From Pseudomonas sp. (lineage in GTDB: Bacteria > Pseudomonadota > Gammaproteobacteria > Pseudomonadales > Pseudomonadaceae), in assembly GCF_030690725.1 (NCBI RefSeq), contig NZ_JAUYGD010000091.1, positions 1 to 55,710 of the forward strand: 55,710 bases of DNA. The letters run 5' to 3'. Each line of letters starts with the position of its first letter. Positions within the stretch are counted from its first letter, which is position 1. Below the pieces are notes generated by a model. That model saw nothing but the letters and a program-made list of their open reading frames with translations, did not search any database and was not told where the DNA came from. The position numbers were made by a program, and so were the translations under genes. Positions 1-8,026 of the stretch are shown in pieces.

Positions 1-509
1 GCCTCCTTGAAAGCAAAGGCACGAGCAATGATCACGTCGGGAAACTGCTCAATACGCACGTTGTTCAGGTTAACCGCCTCGTTGTACAGCTCGCGGCGGT
101 CGGCAATACCATTTTCCAGCCCGCTGATGCGCTGCTGTAGATGCTGGAAGCTCTCATTGGCTTTCAGCTCCGGGTAGTTCTCCGCCAGGGCAAACAACTG
201 ACCCAGGCCGGCGCGCAGGCCCGTCTCGGCCTTGCCCAGGGCATTCATGTCACCCTTGGCCTGGGCGCTGGAAACCGCCTGGCGCGCGGCAATCACCGCT
301 TCCAGGGTGCCGCGTTCGTGCTGCATGTACTGCTTGCAGGTTTCCACCAGCTTGGGCAATTCCTCATGGCGCTGCTTGAGCATCACGTCGATATTCGACC
401 AGGCCTTACTCACGCCGTGCTTCAAACGCACCAGCGCGTTGTAGAGCATCACGGCATACGCCGCGAACAGGACCAACAGCACAATGACGACAACACTAGT
501 AAGGCTCAT
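1..509 (-). CDS. LemA family protein (partial, C-terminus outside window)
   Basis: The reading frame opens with ATG at 507-509 on the minus strand and runs off the left edge, giving about 169 residues. It begins with one hydrophobic segment (roughly residues 3-22), followed by a helical region with RLKHGVSKAWSNIDVMLKQR and NYPELKAN, both typical of LemA proteins. LemA proteins are small membrane-anchored coiled-coil proteins of the bacterial envelope. Their biochemical role is not settled. The gene is divergent from the imelysin gene; the 200 bp between them (510-709) must hold both promoters. The family call is secure; the function is unknown. Confidence 0.9.
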   Translation of the reverse strand, partial: MSLTSVVVIVLLVLFAAYAVMLYNALVRLKHGVSKAWSNIDVMLKQRHEELPKLVETCKQYMQHERGTLEAVIAARQAVSSAQAKGDMNALGKAETGLRAGLGQLFALAENYPELKANESFQHLQQRISGLENGIADRRELYNEAVNLNNVRIEQFPDVIIARAFAFKE

Positions 510-626
510 GCGGAACTCCTGAGTGGTTCTTGAAGGCAGCTGTGCGAGCATTTTAGCCCTATCGAATGGCCCAATCGCAGACTTTGCCCACAGCTCGCGG
601 TGAGAAAGCTGCATTGACCCTTTGCG

Positions 627-645
627 CAAAATGAAAATCTTTCGC
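627..645 (+). promoter_or_regulatory. Putative Fur box upstream of imelysin gene
   Basis: By hand count this 19-mer matches the consensus GATAATGATAATCATTATC at 13 of 19 positions (core AAAATGAAAATC). It lies about 65 bp before the imelysin start. Imelysin/IrpA genes are known iron-regulated genes, so a Fur site is expected here. The match is moderate and untested. Confidence 0.5.
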
Positions 646-709
646 ATTATGTTTCGGCTTTTGTACCCGCGCGCGTGGGTGCTTACTCTCACCAGCAAAG
701 GATTCCGCC

Positions 710-2044
710 ATGCTTCGTATGCCCCTGGCCTCTGCCAGCCTGCTTGCCATCGCCATTTCACTCGCCGGTTGCGGTGAAGACAAAGCGCCAGCCAGCCAAG
801 CCGCCGCACCTGCTGCCAGCAGCGCCAGCGCCCCGGCAGCAGCCACCAGCCAAGTCGATGAAGCCGCCAGCAAAGCTGTGGTCAGCCACTACGCAGACCT
901 GGCCCTGGCCGTATTCAGCGACGCCGCCAGCACCGGCAAAACCCTGCAAGCAGCCGTAGACGCTCTGCTCGCCAACCCGAATGACGACACCCTGAAAGCC
1001 GCCCGCGAAGCCTGGCTGGCTGCCCGTGTGCCGTATATGCAAAGTGAAGTGTTCCGCTTCGGCAACGCCGTGGTCGACGATTGGGAAGGCCAGCTGAACG
1101 CCTGGCCGCTGGACGAAGGCCTGATCGACTACGTTGCCGCCGACTACCAGCACGCCCTGGGCAACCCAGGCGCGCAGGCCAACATCATCGCCAACACCGA
1201 GATCCAGGTCGGCGAGGACAAGCTCGATGTCACCACCATCACCCCAGAACTGCTGGCCAGCCTGAATGAGCTGGGCGGCTCCGAAGCCAACGTCGCCACC
1301 GGCTACCACGCCATCGAATTCCTGCTCTGGGGCCAAGATCTGAATGGCACCAACCCAGGCGCCGGCGAACGCCCAGCCAGCGATTTCGTCGTGGGTGACG
1401 GTGCCACCGGTGGCAACAACGAACGCCGCCGTGCCTTTATCAAAGCCGCTGCAGACCTGCTGGTCAGCGACCTCGATGCAATGGTTGTGCAGTGGCAAGC
1501 TGGCAAGACCGACAACTACCGCGCCACGCTGGAAGCCGACACGGCTGAAAACGGCCTGCGTAAAATGCTCTTCGGCATGGGCAGCCTGTCCCTCGGCGAA
1601 CTGGCCGGCGAGCGCATGAAAGTCGCGCTGGAAGCCAACTCCACCGAAGACGAGCACGACTGCTTCAGCGACAACACCCACAACTCGCACTTCTACAACG
1701 GCAAAGGTATTCGCAACGTTTACCTGGGCGAGTACAAGAAGGTCGATGGCACCACCCTGACCGGCCCAAGCCTGTCGTCGCTGGTGGCCAAGGTTGACGC
1801 CGCCGCTGACAGCACCCTGAAAGCCGATCTAGAAGCCACCGAAGGCAAGCTGCAGGCTCTGGTCGACAGCGCTAACAACGGCAAGCACTTCGATCAGCTG
1901 ATCGCCGCCGACAACGCCGAAGGCCAGCAGATCGTTCGTGATGCCATCGCAGCACTGGTCAAGCAGACTGGCGCAATCGAACAAGCCGCCGGCAAGCTGG
2001 GGATCAGTGATCTCAATCCAGATACCGCTGACCACAGCTTCTAA
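710..2044 (+). CDS. icmP: Imelysin family lipoprotein (IcmP/IrpA-like)
   Basis: This 444-residue protein belongs to the imelysin (peptidase M75, IrpA) family. The N-terminus MLRMPLASASLLAIAISLAGC is a lipoprotein signal with lipobox LAGC (Cys21), followed by an Ala/Ser/Pro-rich linker to about residue 50. The family motif GxHxxE is present as GYHAIE at residues 198-203, followed by FLLWGQD. In P. aeruginosa the protein of this size and position is IcmP, described as an insulin-cleaving outer-membrane metalloproteinase. Other imelysins are thought to act in iron acquisition rather than proteolysis. A Fur-like box lies upstream and a strong terminator directly downstream, so it is probably transcribed alone, ahead of the related three-gene operon. 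Confidence 0.88.
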   Translation: MLRMPLASASLLAIAISLAGCGEDKAPASQAAAPAASSASAPAAATSQVDEAASKAVVSHYADLALAVFSDAASTGKTLQAAVDALLANPNDDTLKAAREAWLAARVPYMQSEVFRFGNAVVDDWEGQLNAWPLDEGLIDYVAADYQHALGNPGAQANIIANTEIQVGEDKLDVTTITPELLASLNELGGSEANVATGYHAIEFLLWGQDLNGTNPGAGERPASDFVVGDGATGGNNERRRAFIKAAADLLVSDLDAMVVQWQAGKTDNYRATLEADTAENGLRKMLFGMGSLSLGELAGERMKVALEANSTEDEHDCFSDNTHNSHFYNGKGIRNVYLGEYKKVDGTTLTGPSLSSLVAKVDAAADSTLKADLEATEGKLQALVDSANNGKHFDQLIAADNAEGQQIVRDAIAALVKQTGAIEQAAGKLGISDLNPDTADHSF

Positions 2045-2050
2045 GCTGCG

Positions 2051-2130
2051 TAGGACTTGCTGCGACTCACGAAGTCCTAGCTTGTAGTGATGAAAAAGCC
2101 GCGACTCCTTACCCGAGTCGCGGCTTTTTT
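2051..2130 (+). terminator. Rho-independent terminator after imelysin gene
   Basis: A 15-bp stem (AAAAAGCCGCGACTC paired with its complement, 2093-2130) encloses a short loop and ends in a T-run. A weaker hairpin (TAGGACT...AGTCCTA, 2051-2079) precedes it. This separates the first imelysin gene from the following operon. Confidence 0.85.
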
Positions 2131-2159
2131 ACGCCAGCCATTTTTATGGCGAGACTGAC

Positions 2160-2269
2160 GTGGGAGGGGCTTCAGCCGCGACAACCAGCGCCGAAGCTCG
2201 CCGCTGAAGCGCCTCCCACAGTGGATCGTTGGCTGGCCCCGATCACGGCCAAGCACGCCCCTACAGGGC
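2160..2269. repeat. REP-like palindromic repeat
   Basis: GTGGGAGGGGCTTCAGC (from 2160) pairs with GCTGAAGCGCCTCCCAC (to 2219), forming a long imperfect hairpin of the kind common between Pseudomonas genes. The adjoining sequence to 2269 (GATCACGGCCAAGCACGCCC and flanks) looks like a second related half-unit. It lies in the 373-bp gap between the terminator and the next operon. Confidence 0.65.
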
Positions 2270-2337
2270 CGAAATCGCCGACAACAGTCAGCTTGGATAC
2301 AGCCTTTTTTGGCACCCTGCGACCTTTGACCACCAGC

Positions 2338-2356
2338 GATAATGCAAATCCGTCTT
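2338..2356 (+). promoter_or_regulatory. Putative Fur box upstream of DUF1111 operon
   Basis: GATAATGCAAATCCGTCTT matches the 19-bp Fur consensus at 13 positions, including the whole first hexamer GATAAT. It lies 62 bp before the DUF1111 start, where an operator would be expected. The second half is poor. Confidence 0.5.
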
Positions 2357-2417
2357 ATTTAAAACTGATCAGACTGTTAAGATCAGCCGCCTGTTTTTCT
2401 GCTGCGGATGTCCTTTC

Positions 2418-3833
2418 ATGTTTGCCCCGCATCGCGTTGCGCTGCTGTTGGCCTTGAGCCTAAGCCTGGTCGCTTGCGATAAAACCCCACAGTTCCCCCA
2501 GGCCGAACCCGGCGAAGCCCTGTCTGCCGGTAGTGCCACCGTGCGCAAAGCTGATCAGAACGCCTTCTCCCTGCCATCAGCCAACCTGTCGCCATCGCGC
2601 CGCCTGGATTTCAGCGTCGGCAATAGCTTCTTTCGCAACCCCTGGGTCACCTCGCCGGCCACCACCACCGCGCGTGACGGCCTCGGTCCACTGTTCAATA
2701 CCAACGCCTGCCAGAACTGCCATATCAAGGACGGCCGCGGCCATCCACCGGCCGCCGATGCGCAGAGCGCGGCGTCCATGCTGGTACGCCTGTCGATCCC
2801 GGCTGGCAGTGAACATGCCGAAATCATCCAGCGCCTTGGCGTGCTGGCCGACCCCACCTACGGCGCTCAGCTGCAGGATATGGCCAACCCCGGCACCGCC
2901 CCCGAAGGCAAGGTGCGCGTCAGTTACAGCACGCAGCTGGTCAGTTTTGCCGATGGTCATCAGGTCGAGCTGCGCAAGCCCAGCCTGAAAATCAGCCAAC
3001 TCGGCTACGGCGCCCTGCATCCCGACACGCTGTTCTCCGCGCGTATCGCCCCGCCGATGATCGGCCTGGGCCTGCTCGAAGCCATTTCCGAAGCAGCCAT
3101 CCTGGCCAATGCCGATCCGGATGACGGCAATGGCGATGGCATTTCCGGGCGCGCCAACCAGGTCTGGGACCGCGAGCAACAACGCACGGTGCTCGGTCGT
3201 TTCGGCTGGAAAGCTGGACAACCAACCCTCAACCAGCAGAACGCCGAAGCCTTTGCCAACGACATGGGCCTGACCAGCACGCTGATTGCCCATGACAACT
3301 GCACCGAGGCGCAGACGGACTGCCGCAGCGCGCCCCACGGCGGCGAGCCCGAGGTTAGCGACAACATCCTCGCCAGCGTGCTGTTCTACACCCGCAACCT
3401 CGGCGTGCCGGCGCGGCGCGGCGCCGATACACCGCAGGTGCTGGCTGGCAAGAACCTGTTCTACCAGGCCGGTTGCCAGGGCTGCCATACCCCGCAATTC
3501 ACCACTGCTGCCGATGCCGCCGAACCGGAACTGGCCAATCAGCTGATTCGCCCCTACAGCGACCTGCTGCTGCATGACATGGGCGACGGGCTGGCAGATA
3601 ACCGCCCGGAATTTCTCGCCAGCGGCCGCGAATGGCGCACCCCGCCACTCTGGGGCATCGGCCTGACGGAAACAGTCAACGGCCACACCCAATTCCTGCA
3701 TGACGGCCGCGCACGCAACCTGCTGGAGGCCATCCTCTGGCACGGCGGTGAGGCCGAGGCGGCCAAACAGCAGGTGCTGACTTTCAATGCCGACGAGCGC
3801 AGCGCGCTGTTGGCTTTTCTGAATTCCTTGTAA
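2418..3833 (+). CDS. Di-heme c-type cytochrome/oxidoreductase lipoprotein (DUF1111)
   Basis: This 471-residue protein of the di-heme oxidoreductase/putative peroxidase (DUF1111) family has two c-type heme sites: CQNCH at 98-102 and CQGCH at 353-357. A calcium-loop-like DPDDGNGDGISG occupies about 233-244. The N-terminus MFAPHRVALLLALSLSLVAC is a lipoprotein signal. Asp follows the lipidated Cys20, which in E. coli favours retention in the inner membrane. Members are found beside imelysins in many proteobacteria, and a role in periplasmic redox handling of iron is inferred, not shown. It is the first gene of a three-gene operon; the next gene starts 10 nt after its stop, behind an AAGGAG site. 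Confidence 0.9.
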   Translation: MFAPHRVALLLALSLSLVACDKTPQFPQAEPGEALSAGSATVRKADQNAFSLPSANLSPSRRLDFSVGNSFFRNPWVTSPATTTARDGLGPLFNTNACQNCHIKDGRGHPPAADAQSAASMLVRLSIPAGSEHAEIIQRLGVLADPTYGAQLQDMANPGTAPEGKVRVSYSTQLVSFADGHQVELRKPSLKISQLGYGALHPDTLFSARIAPPMIGLGLLEAISEAAILANADPDDGNGDGISGRANQVWDREQQRTVLGRFGWKAGQPTLNQQNAEAFANDMGLTSTLIAHDNCTEAQTDCRSAPHGGEPEVSDNILASVLFYTRNLGVPARRGADTPQVLAGKNLFYQAGCQGCHTPQFTTAADAAEPELANQLIRPYSDLLLHDMGDGLADNRPEFLASGREWRTPPLWGIGLTETVNGHTQFLHDGRARNLLEAILWHGGEAEAAKQQVLTFNADERSALLAFLNSL

Positions 3834-3843
3834 GGAGCCGCAG

Positions 3844-4905
3844 ATGATCCGCTCACCCCTCACGCTCGCCCTGCTCAGCCTCACGCTCACCGCCTGCAGC
3901 CCAAGCGATCCGCAGCAGCAGGTCAGCCGTGCGCTCACCGATGGCGTATTGCTGCCGATCTACAGCGCCTGGAGTGAAGCCGACCGCCAGCTGGCCGTCA
4001 GCGGCCAGGCCTTCTGCACGGGCCAGCAGAACCTCGCCGAGGCCCGCCAGGCCTTCGCCAGTGCGCAAAGCGCCTGGGCTGCCGTGCAACCGGTGGCCTT
4101 CGGCCCACTGGCGGAAGGCAACCGCGCCTGGCAGGTGCAGTTCTGGCCGGACAAGAAGAACCTGGTAGCGCGTCAGGTTGAAGCACTGGTCAACAGCAAA
4201 CCCGAGCTGACCCCAGCCGATCTGGATAAATCCAGCGTCGTGGTGCAAGGCCTGACCGCCTATGAATACCTGCTGTTCGACCCGGCCATCGACCTGAACA
4301 TCGCCGAACAGAAAACCCGCTACTGCCCACTGATCGTCGCCATCGGTCAACACCAGCAAGTGCTGGCCGCCGATGTGCTGAGCCAGTGGCAAGCCAAGGA
4401 CGGCATGGCCGCCCTGCTGAAAAACTTTCCCAACGCGCGCTACGCCGAAGCACCAGAAGCGGTAGCGGAACTGCTGCGCACCCAGGTCAGCGCCATCGAC
4501 GGACTGAAGAAGAAACTCGGCACGCCACTCGGCCGCCAGAGCAAAGGTCAACCGCAGCCCTATCAGGCCGAAGCCTGGCGCAGCAAAGCCAGCCTGGCCA
4601 ACCTCGCTGCCAGCCTGGCCAGCGCCGAACGCATCTGGCTGGGCGCCGAACAGGACGGCATCCAGGCGCTGCTTGGCAGTGATCAAGACGCACTGAAACA
4701 ACGCATCAACGCCGCCTACAGCGACACCCGCCAGCGCCTGGCCGCCGCCCAGCGCCCGCTCGGCGAACTGCTTGGCGATGAAGCCGGGCGCGCCGAGGTC
4801 AACGCCCTGTACGACAGCCTGAATGTGCTGCACCGCCTGCATGAAGGCGAGCTGGCGAAAGTGCTGGGTATCCAGCTGGGCTTTAACGCCCATGACGGCG
4901 ACTAA
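3844..4905 (+). CDS. Second imelysin family lipoprotein, degenerate motif
   Basis: This 353-residue imelysin-family lipoprotein carries lipobox LTAC (Cys18). It is shorter than the upstream imelysin (444 residues) and only distantly similar. Where the first protein has GYHAIE, this one reads GLTAYE (136-141), so the motif histidine is replaced by Thr while Gly and Glu remain. If the motif binds metal, this paralogue should bind differently or not at all. The Shine-Dalgarno AAGGAG precedes the start and the next gene begins 3 nt after the stop, so translation is tightly coupled with the cytochrome and the DUF1513 protein. The two imelysins may act as a pair around the di-heme cytochrome (inference). 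Confidence 0.87.
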   Translation: MIRSPLTLALLSLTLTACSPSDPQQQVSRALTDGVLLPIYSAWSEADRQLAVSGQAFCTGQQNLAEARQAFASAQSAWAAVQPVAFGPLAEGNRAWQVQFWPDKKNLVARQVEALVNSKPELTPADLDKSSVVVQGLTAYEYLLFDPAIDLNIAEQKTRYCPLIVAIGQHQQVLAADVLSQWQAKDGMAALLKNFPNARYAEAPEAVAELLRTQVSAIDGLKKKLGTPLGRQSKGQPQPYQAEAWRSKASLANLAASLASAERIWLGAEQDGIQALLGSDQDALKQRINAAYSDTRQRLAAAQRPLGELLGDEAGRAEVNALYDSLNVLHRLHEGELAKVLGIQLGFNAHDGD

Positions 4906-4908
4906 AGC

Positions 4909-6009
4909 ATGCAGATCAATCGCAGAGCATTCCTCGGTCTCACCGGCGCGGCGCTGGCCGTCAGTGCCCTGGGTGGCTGGACATTGATGCACAACAGTGC
5001 CCAACCGCTACTGCTATCGGCGCGCAACGACAGCGCTGGCAAACATTTTGCGGTCGGCTACCGGCTGGATGGCAGCCAGGCATTTGCCACCCAGGTCAAC
5101 GAGCGCTGCCACGATGTGATCGGTCACCCATTTCTGCCGATGGCACTGTTTGTCGGCCGCCGCCCGAGCACCCAGAGCTACCTGATCGACACCCGCGACG
5201 GCCGCCTGCTGCAGACCCTGAATACGCCCAAGCAGCGCCACTTCTACGGCCATGCGGTGTTCCACAAGGACGGCGAATGGCTGTACGCCACCGAGAACGA
5301 CACCGCCGATCCCGGTCGCGGCGTACTCGGCGTCTATCGCCTGCAAGGTGAACAGTTGCTGCGCAGCAGCGAGCTGTCGACCCACGGCATCGGCCCGCAC
5401 CAGCTGCTCTGGCTGCCAGATGGCGAAACCCTGGCGGTGGCCAACGGCGGCATCCGCACCGAAGCCGACAGCCGGGTGGAAATGAACCTCGACGCCATGG
5501 ACTCCAGCCTGGTGCTGCTGCGCCGCGACGGCAGCCTGCTCAGCCAGGAGCAGTTGCCCGAACGAATGAACAGCGTGCGCCATATGGCGGTGGCCAGCGA
5601 CGGCACCCTGGTGACCGGCCAGCAATATATGGGCGAGATCAGTGATGTGGTGCCGCTGCTGGCGATCAAGCGCCCTGGCCAGCCCTTCCAGCACTTCCCG
5701 GTGGCCGATGCACAGCGCCAGCTGATGAACCAGTACACCGCCAGCGTGGCGATCCACAGCGAGCTGCGCCTGCTGGCGCTGACCGCACCGCGCGGCAACC
5801 GGGTATTTATCTGGGACCTGGACAGCGCCGAACTGCGCCTGGATGCGCCCCTGGCCGACTGCGCCGGAGTGGGCGCGGTGGCTGAAGGCTTTGTGGTCAG
5901 CAGTGGCGTCGGCCGTTGCCGCCTGTACGACTGCCGCAGCGCCCAGATCAGCAGCCAGCCCCTGCAACTCCCCGCCGGCCTGTGGGACAACCACCTGCGC
6001 CTGGTCTAA
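4909..6009 (+). CDS. DUF1513 domain-containing exported protein
   Basis: The product has 366 residues. The N-terminus MQINRRAFLGLTGAALAVSA has a twin-arginine signal pattern (NRRAFLGL), implying folded export to the periplasm. The rest is the DUF1513 domain, predicted as a beta-propeller-like fold, with repeated blocks such as GHAVFHKDGEWLYATEND and GIGPHQLLWLPDGETLAVAN. No enzymatic residues are recognised. It is the last gene of the cytochrome-imelysin operon. Families of this type usually follow imelysin genes in pseudomonads, supporting a shared periplasmic iron-related task. The exact function is unknown. Confidence 0.87.
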   Translation: MQINRRAFLGLTGAALAVSALGGWTLMHNSAQPLLLSARNDSAGKHFAVGYRLDGSQAFATQVNERCHDVIGHPFLPMALFVGRRPSTQSYLIDTRDGRLLQTLNTPKQRHFYGHAVFHKDGEWLYATENDTADPGRGVLGVYRLQGEQLLRSSELSTHGIGPHQLLWLPDGETLAVANGGIRTEADSRVEMNLDAMDSSLVLLRRDGSLLSQEQLPERMNSVRHMAVASDGTLVTGQQYMGEISDVVPLLAIKRPGQPFQHFPVADAQRQLMNQYTASVAIHSELRLLALTAPRGNRVFIWDLDSAELRLDAPLADCAGVGAVAEGFVVSSGVGRCRLYDCRSAQISSQPLQLPAGLWDNHLRLV

Positions 6010-6048
6010 GCGCCCCAGCGCTGAATCTGTAATACGCCTGCGGCACGC

Positions 6049-6075
6049 TAAAGAACGCTGCCGCAGAGCCGATCT
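6049..6075 (+). promoter_or_regulatory. Sigma-28 (FliA)-type promoter for chemoreceptor
   Basis: TAAAG at 6049-6053 and GCCGATCT at 6068-6075 match the FliA consensus TAAAGTTT-N11-GCCGATAA with correct spacing (14 nt between TAAAG and GCCGAT). The site is about 126 bp upstream of the chemoreceptor start, in an otherwise gene-free 191-bp gap. It predicts co-expression with flagellar genes. Confidence 0.7.
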
Positions 6076-6200
6076 ATACTCCTAGCTAGCCGTTGCTTCC
6101 AGGCACCCGGCCCAGCCGATACCAGTCGATAGGGATCTTCGCAGTTAGGGCGCGTTCTGCGTCACTGGCATCCCGCCTTCCACACTCAGGGGTATCACCC

Positions 6201-7826
6201 ATGTTTCTGCAAAAATCCTTGCGCGCGCAAATTCTCGCCCTGCTTGGCGGCAGCCTGGCGCTGATTCTGGTCACGGCACTGGCTTGCTTCAGCTTCCTTT
6301 CCAGCGGCATGCAGGCCTACCGCAGCCTGCTTGATGGCCCGCTGGAGGCCTCGGCGCTGATCGACTCGACCAACCTGAACTTCAAGACCCAGGTACAGGA
6401 ATGGAAAAACGTCCTGCTGCGTGGCAGCGACAAAGCCCAGCTGGACAAATACTGGAGCCAGTTTGAGGCGCAGGAACGCAAGGTTCAGGACTTACTGGGC
6501 AAATTGAGCGAAGAGGCTGGTAACGACCGCGAACTGAAGACCAAGGTCGATACATTGCGCAGCGAACACCAGACGCTCGGCGCCAACTACCGCAAGGGTC
6601 GCGATGCCTTTGTCGCAGCCGGCGGTGACGCTGCGGTTGGCGACAAGGCGGTGTCCGGTATTGACCGCAACACCGCACAACAATTGGAGGCCCTGTCCAG
6701 CGAGTTGCATAAACAGAGCCTGGAGCAGGCCAGCCTGATCAACGCTGCGGCCGACCGCACCATTACCCTCGGCACCCTGCTGATGCTCGGCGCCACCGTG
6801 GTGATTGCCCTGTTCAGCCTGTGGCTGGTCAACCGTAACCTGATCAACCCGATTCGCGAGCTGATCGAGCATATCGCCCAGCTTAGCCAGGGCAACTTCG
6901 GCAAGCGTGTCGACTCCACTCGCCAGGACGAGTTGGGCAATCTGGCCGTTGCCGCAAATATCCTGCGCGACTTCCTCTCCGACACCTTTACCCGCTTGAA
7001 GCGCAGCACCGCTGATCTGGACACCGCCAGCGGCGAACTCAACTCCATCGCCACGCTGATGGCCCAGGGCACCCGCGAGCAGTTTTCGCGTACCGACCAG
7101 GTCGCCACGGCCATGCATGAAATGTCCGCCACGGCCCAGGAGGTCGCCCGCCACGCCGCCGAAGCCGCCGGCGCGGCCGATGCCGCCGACAGCGCCGCGC
7201 GCCAGGGCGAAACAGTGATGCAGGCAACCATCAAGACCATCACCGACATTCGCGGTGAGATCAGCAACACCTCGGAGGTGATTCGCCGCCTGGAAGCCGA
7301 CAGCGGGCGCATCGGCAAGGTACTGGAAGTGATTCGCGGCATCGCCGAACAGACCAACCTGCTGGCGCTCAACGCCGCCATCGAAGCCGCCCGCGCCGGC
7401 GAACAGGGCCGCGGCTTTGCCGTGGTAGCCGACGAGGTGCGCACCCTGGCGCAGCGTACCGCCGAGTCCACTGCAGAAATTCACCAGATCATCGACACCG
7501 TACAAACCGGTGCGGTGAATGCGGTGCGCGCCATCGAGAGCGGCCAACACCGCAGCGAGGAAGGCGTGACTCAGGTCACCGAGGCCGGCGCCACGCTGCA
7601 GCTGATCACCAGCGCGGTGGAAGCGATTCGCGATATGAACCGGCAGATCGCCACCGCCGCCGAAGAACAGACCTCGGTGGCGGAAGACATCTCGCGCAAC
7701 CTCACCGAAATCACCGCCATCGCCACGGCCAACCAGGAGAACGTGCAGCGCACCGAAAGCGCCGGGCAAAACCTGCAAGTGCTCTCCGGGCAACTCAACG
7801 AAGTGACCCAGCGCCTGAGTGCCTGA
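6201..7826 (+). CDS. Methyl-accepting chemotaxis protein
   Basis: The protein has 541 residues if started at the ATG preceded by AGGGG; an upstream ATG in the same frame lacks a comparable site. Order: TM1 about 10-33, periplasmic sensor about 34-187, TM2 about 188-211, HAMP about 212-265, then the cytoplasmic signalling domain. The signalling hairpin IRGIAEQTNLLALNAAIEAA with ARAGEQGRGFAVVADEVRTL is at about 378-417. The sensor is helical and of the four-helix-bundle size; its ligand cannot be read from sequence. There is no C-terminal CheR-docking pentapeptide. A FliA-type promoter lies upstream and a terminator follows. It stands between iron-type genes and an efflux pump. Confidence 0.95.
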   Translation: MFLQKSLRAQILALLGGSLALILVTALACFSFLSSGMQAYRSLLDGPLEASALIDSTNLNFKTQVQEWKNVLLRGSDKAQLDKYWSQFEAQERKVQDLLGKLSEEAGNDRELKTKVDTLRSEHQTLGANYRKGRDAFVAAGGDAAVGDKAVSGIDRNTAQQLEALSSELHKQSLEQASLINAAADRTITLGTLLMLGATVVIALFSLWLVNRNLINPIRELIEHIAQLSQGNFGKRVDSTRQDELGNLAVAANILRDFLSDTFTRLKRSTADLDTASGELNSIATLMAQGTREQFSRTDQVATAMHEMSATAQEVARHAAEAAGAADAADSAARQGETVMQATIKTITDIRGEISNTSEVIRRLEADSGRIGKVLEVIRGIAEQTNLLALNAAIEAARAGEQGRGFAVVADEVRTLAQRTAESTAEIHQIIDTVQTGAVNAVRAIESGQHRSEEGVTQVTEAGATLQLITSAVEAIRDMNRQIATAAEEQTSVAEDISRNLTEITAIATANQENVQRTESAGQNLQVLSGQLNEVTQRLSA

Positions 7827-7854
7827 CGTCCAGAGGTCAGTACAGCGCAACAAA

Positions 7855-7882
7855 CAAAATGCCAGCATATGCTGGCATTTTG
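7855..7882 (+). terminator. Terminator after chemoreceptor gene
   Basis: This is a perfect 28-bp palindrome (CAAAATGCCAGCAT and its complement) 28 nt after the stop codon, with A- and T-runs at its ends. It can act in either direction. Confidence 0.7.
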
Positions 7883-7930
7883 CTTAAAAAGCACTTGATC
7901 AATCAGGCAAGTTTTGTACAACGCTATTTT

Positions 7931-7949
7931 GCAAATGCGAATCTTTGAC
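7931..7949 (+). promoter_or_regulatory. Weak Fur-box-like sequence upstream of RND efflux genes
   Basis: GCAAATGCGAATCTTTGAC matches the 19-bp Fur consensus at 12 positions. It shares the ATGnnAATC core with the two sites before the imelysin genes. It lies 77 bp before the adaptor start. Suggestive only. Confidence 0.35.
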
Positions 7950-8026
7950 AGGCCTTTGCGCGAGGTCTAATGTGCCCCTCTTGCCTATTCCCAGGCTATC
8001 CAACCGCCTTGCCAAGGAACCGGAAT

